Shown piece after piece: positions 5,805 through 5,840 of a DNA stretch of 5,840 nucleotides. The DNA comes from an uncultured Candidatus Melainabacteria bacterium (GTDB lineage: Bacteria; Cyanobacteriota; Vampirovibrionia; LMEP-6097), in the NCBI GenBank assembly GCA_937927525.1, contig CALBDR010000334.1:1-5840 (forward strand), in the 5' to 3' direction. Both the position numbers and the translations under genes were made by a program. Below the pieces are notes generated by a model. It saw nothing but the letters and a program-made list of their open reading frames with translations. It made no database searches and was not told the origin of the DNA. Each line of letters begins with the position of its first letter. Position 1 is the first letter of the stretch.

Positions 5805-5840
5805 CTATTTCCATCTTTTTCCAGTCATTTTATTATATAC
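5805..5840 (-). CDS. Possible C-terminal end of a further minus-strand gene
   Basis: Reading in from the right edge on the minus strand, the only frame without an immediate stop gives VYNKMTGKRWK and a TAG at 5805-5807. This looks like a basic protein tail and would place the gene end just ahead of the promoter of the 45-residue gene. Eleven codons are too few to be certain, and no function can be named. Confidence 0.35.
   Translation of the reverse strand, partial: VYNKMTGKRWK

Overview
The window looks like part of an AT-rich double-stranded DNA bacteriophage genome (about one third G+C by eye). The reasons are tight gene packing on both strands, start/stop overlaps of the TAATG type, a small M15-type peptidoglycan peptidase of endolysin kind, two superfamily 2 (SF2) helicases, and two different homing elements. 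Strong AAGGAG ribosome binding sites and TATAAT -10 boxes point to a bacterial host using ordinary sigma70-type promoters. The host cannot be named from the sequence. No tRNA, rRNA, CRISPR array or insertion sequence was seen.

Left block (1-2297, minus strand): the first 765 codons of an SF2 helicase resembling phage UvsW, running off the left edge. It is interrupted inside its Walker A motif by a 348-residue intein (828-1871) with two LAGLIDADG motifs, which should splice out to restore LPTG-CGKS. Its promoter appears to be an extended -10 box only 7 bases from the ATG, with no Shine-Dalgarno sequence.

Middle block (2338-4312, plus strand): three tightly overlapping genes. First is a free-standing GIY-YIG homing endonuclease with two NUMOD1-like repeats, whose last codons carry the ribosome binding site of the next gene. 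Second is a 279-codon phage gene of unknown function, broken in this sequence by a run of ten T (nine would keep it open). Third is a 131-residue L-alanyl-D-glutamate-type peptidase, the likely cell wall lysis enzyme.

Right block (4227-5840, minus strand): a 45-residue, very acidic coiled-coil protein with its own promoter and terminator. Next come a compact 360-residue SF2 helicase with its own promoter and a coupled 70-residue gene, whose tail overlaps the peptidase gene tail-to-tail by 86 bases. A fragment at the right edge may be the end of a further minus-strand gene.

Together the window joins DNA transactions (two helicases), lysis (peptidase) and genome parasites (intein, GIY-YIG endonuclease). 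The most notable points are the two unrelated homing systems less than 500 bases apart, the near-leaderless intein-bearing gene, the T10 frameshift, and a near-identical promoter-plus-RBS module used twice. I see no clearly new defence or anti-defence system. The 45-residue acidic protein and the 279-residue protein are the main unknowns.
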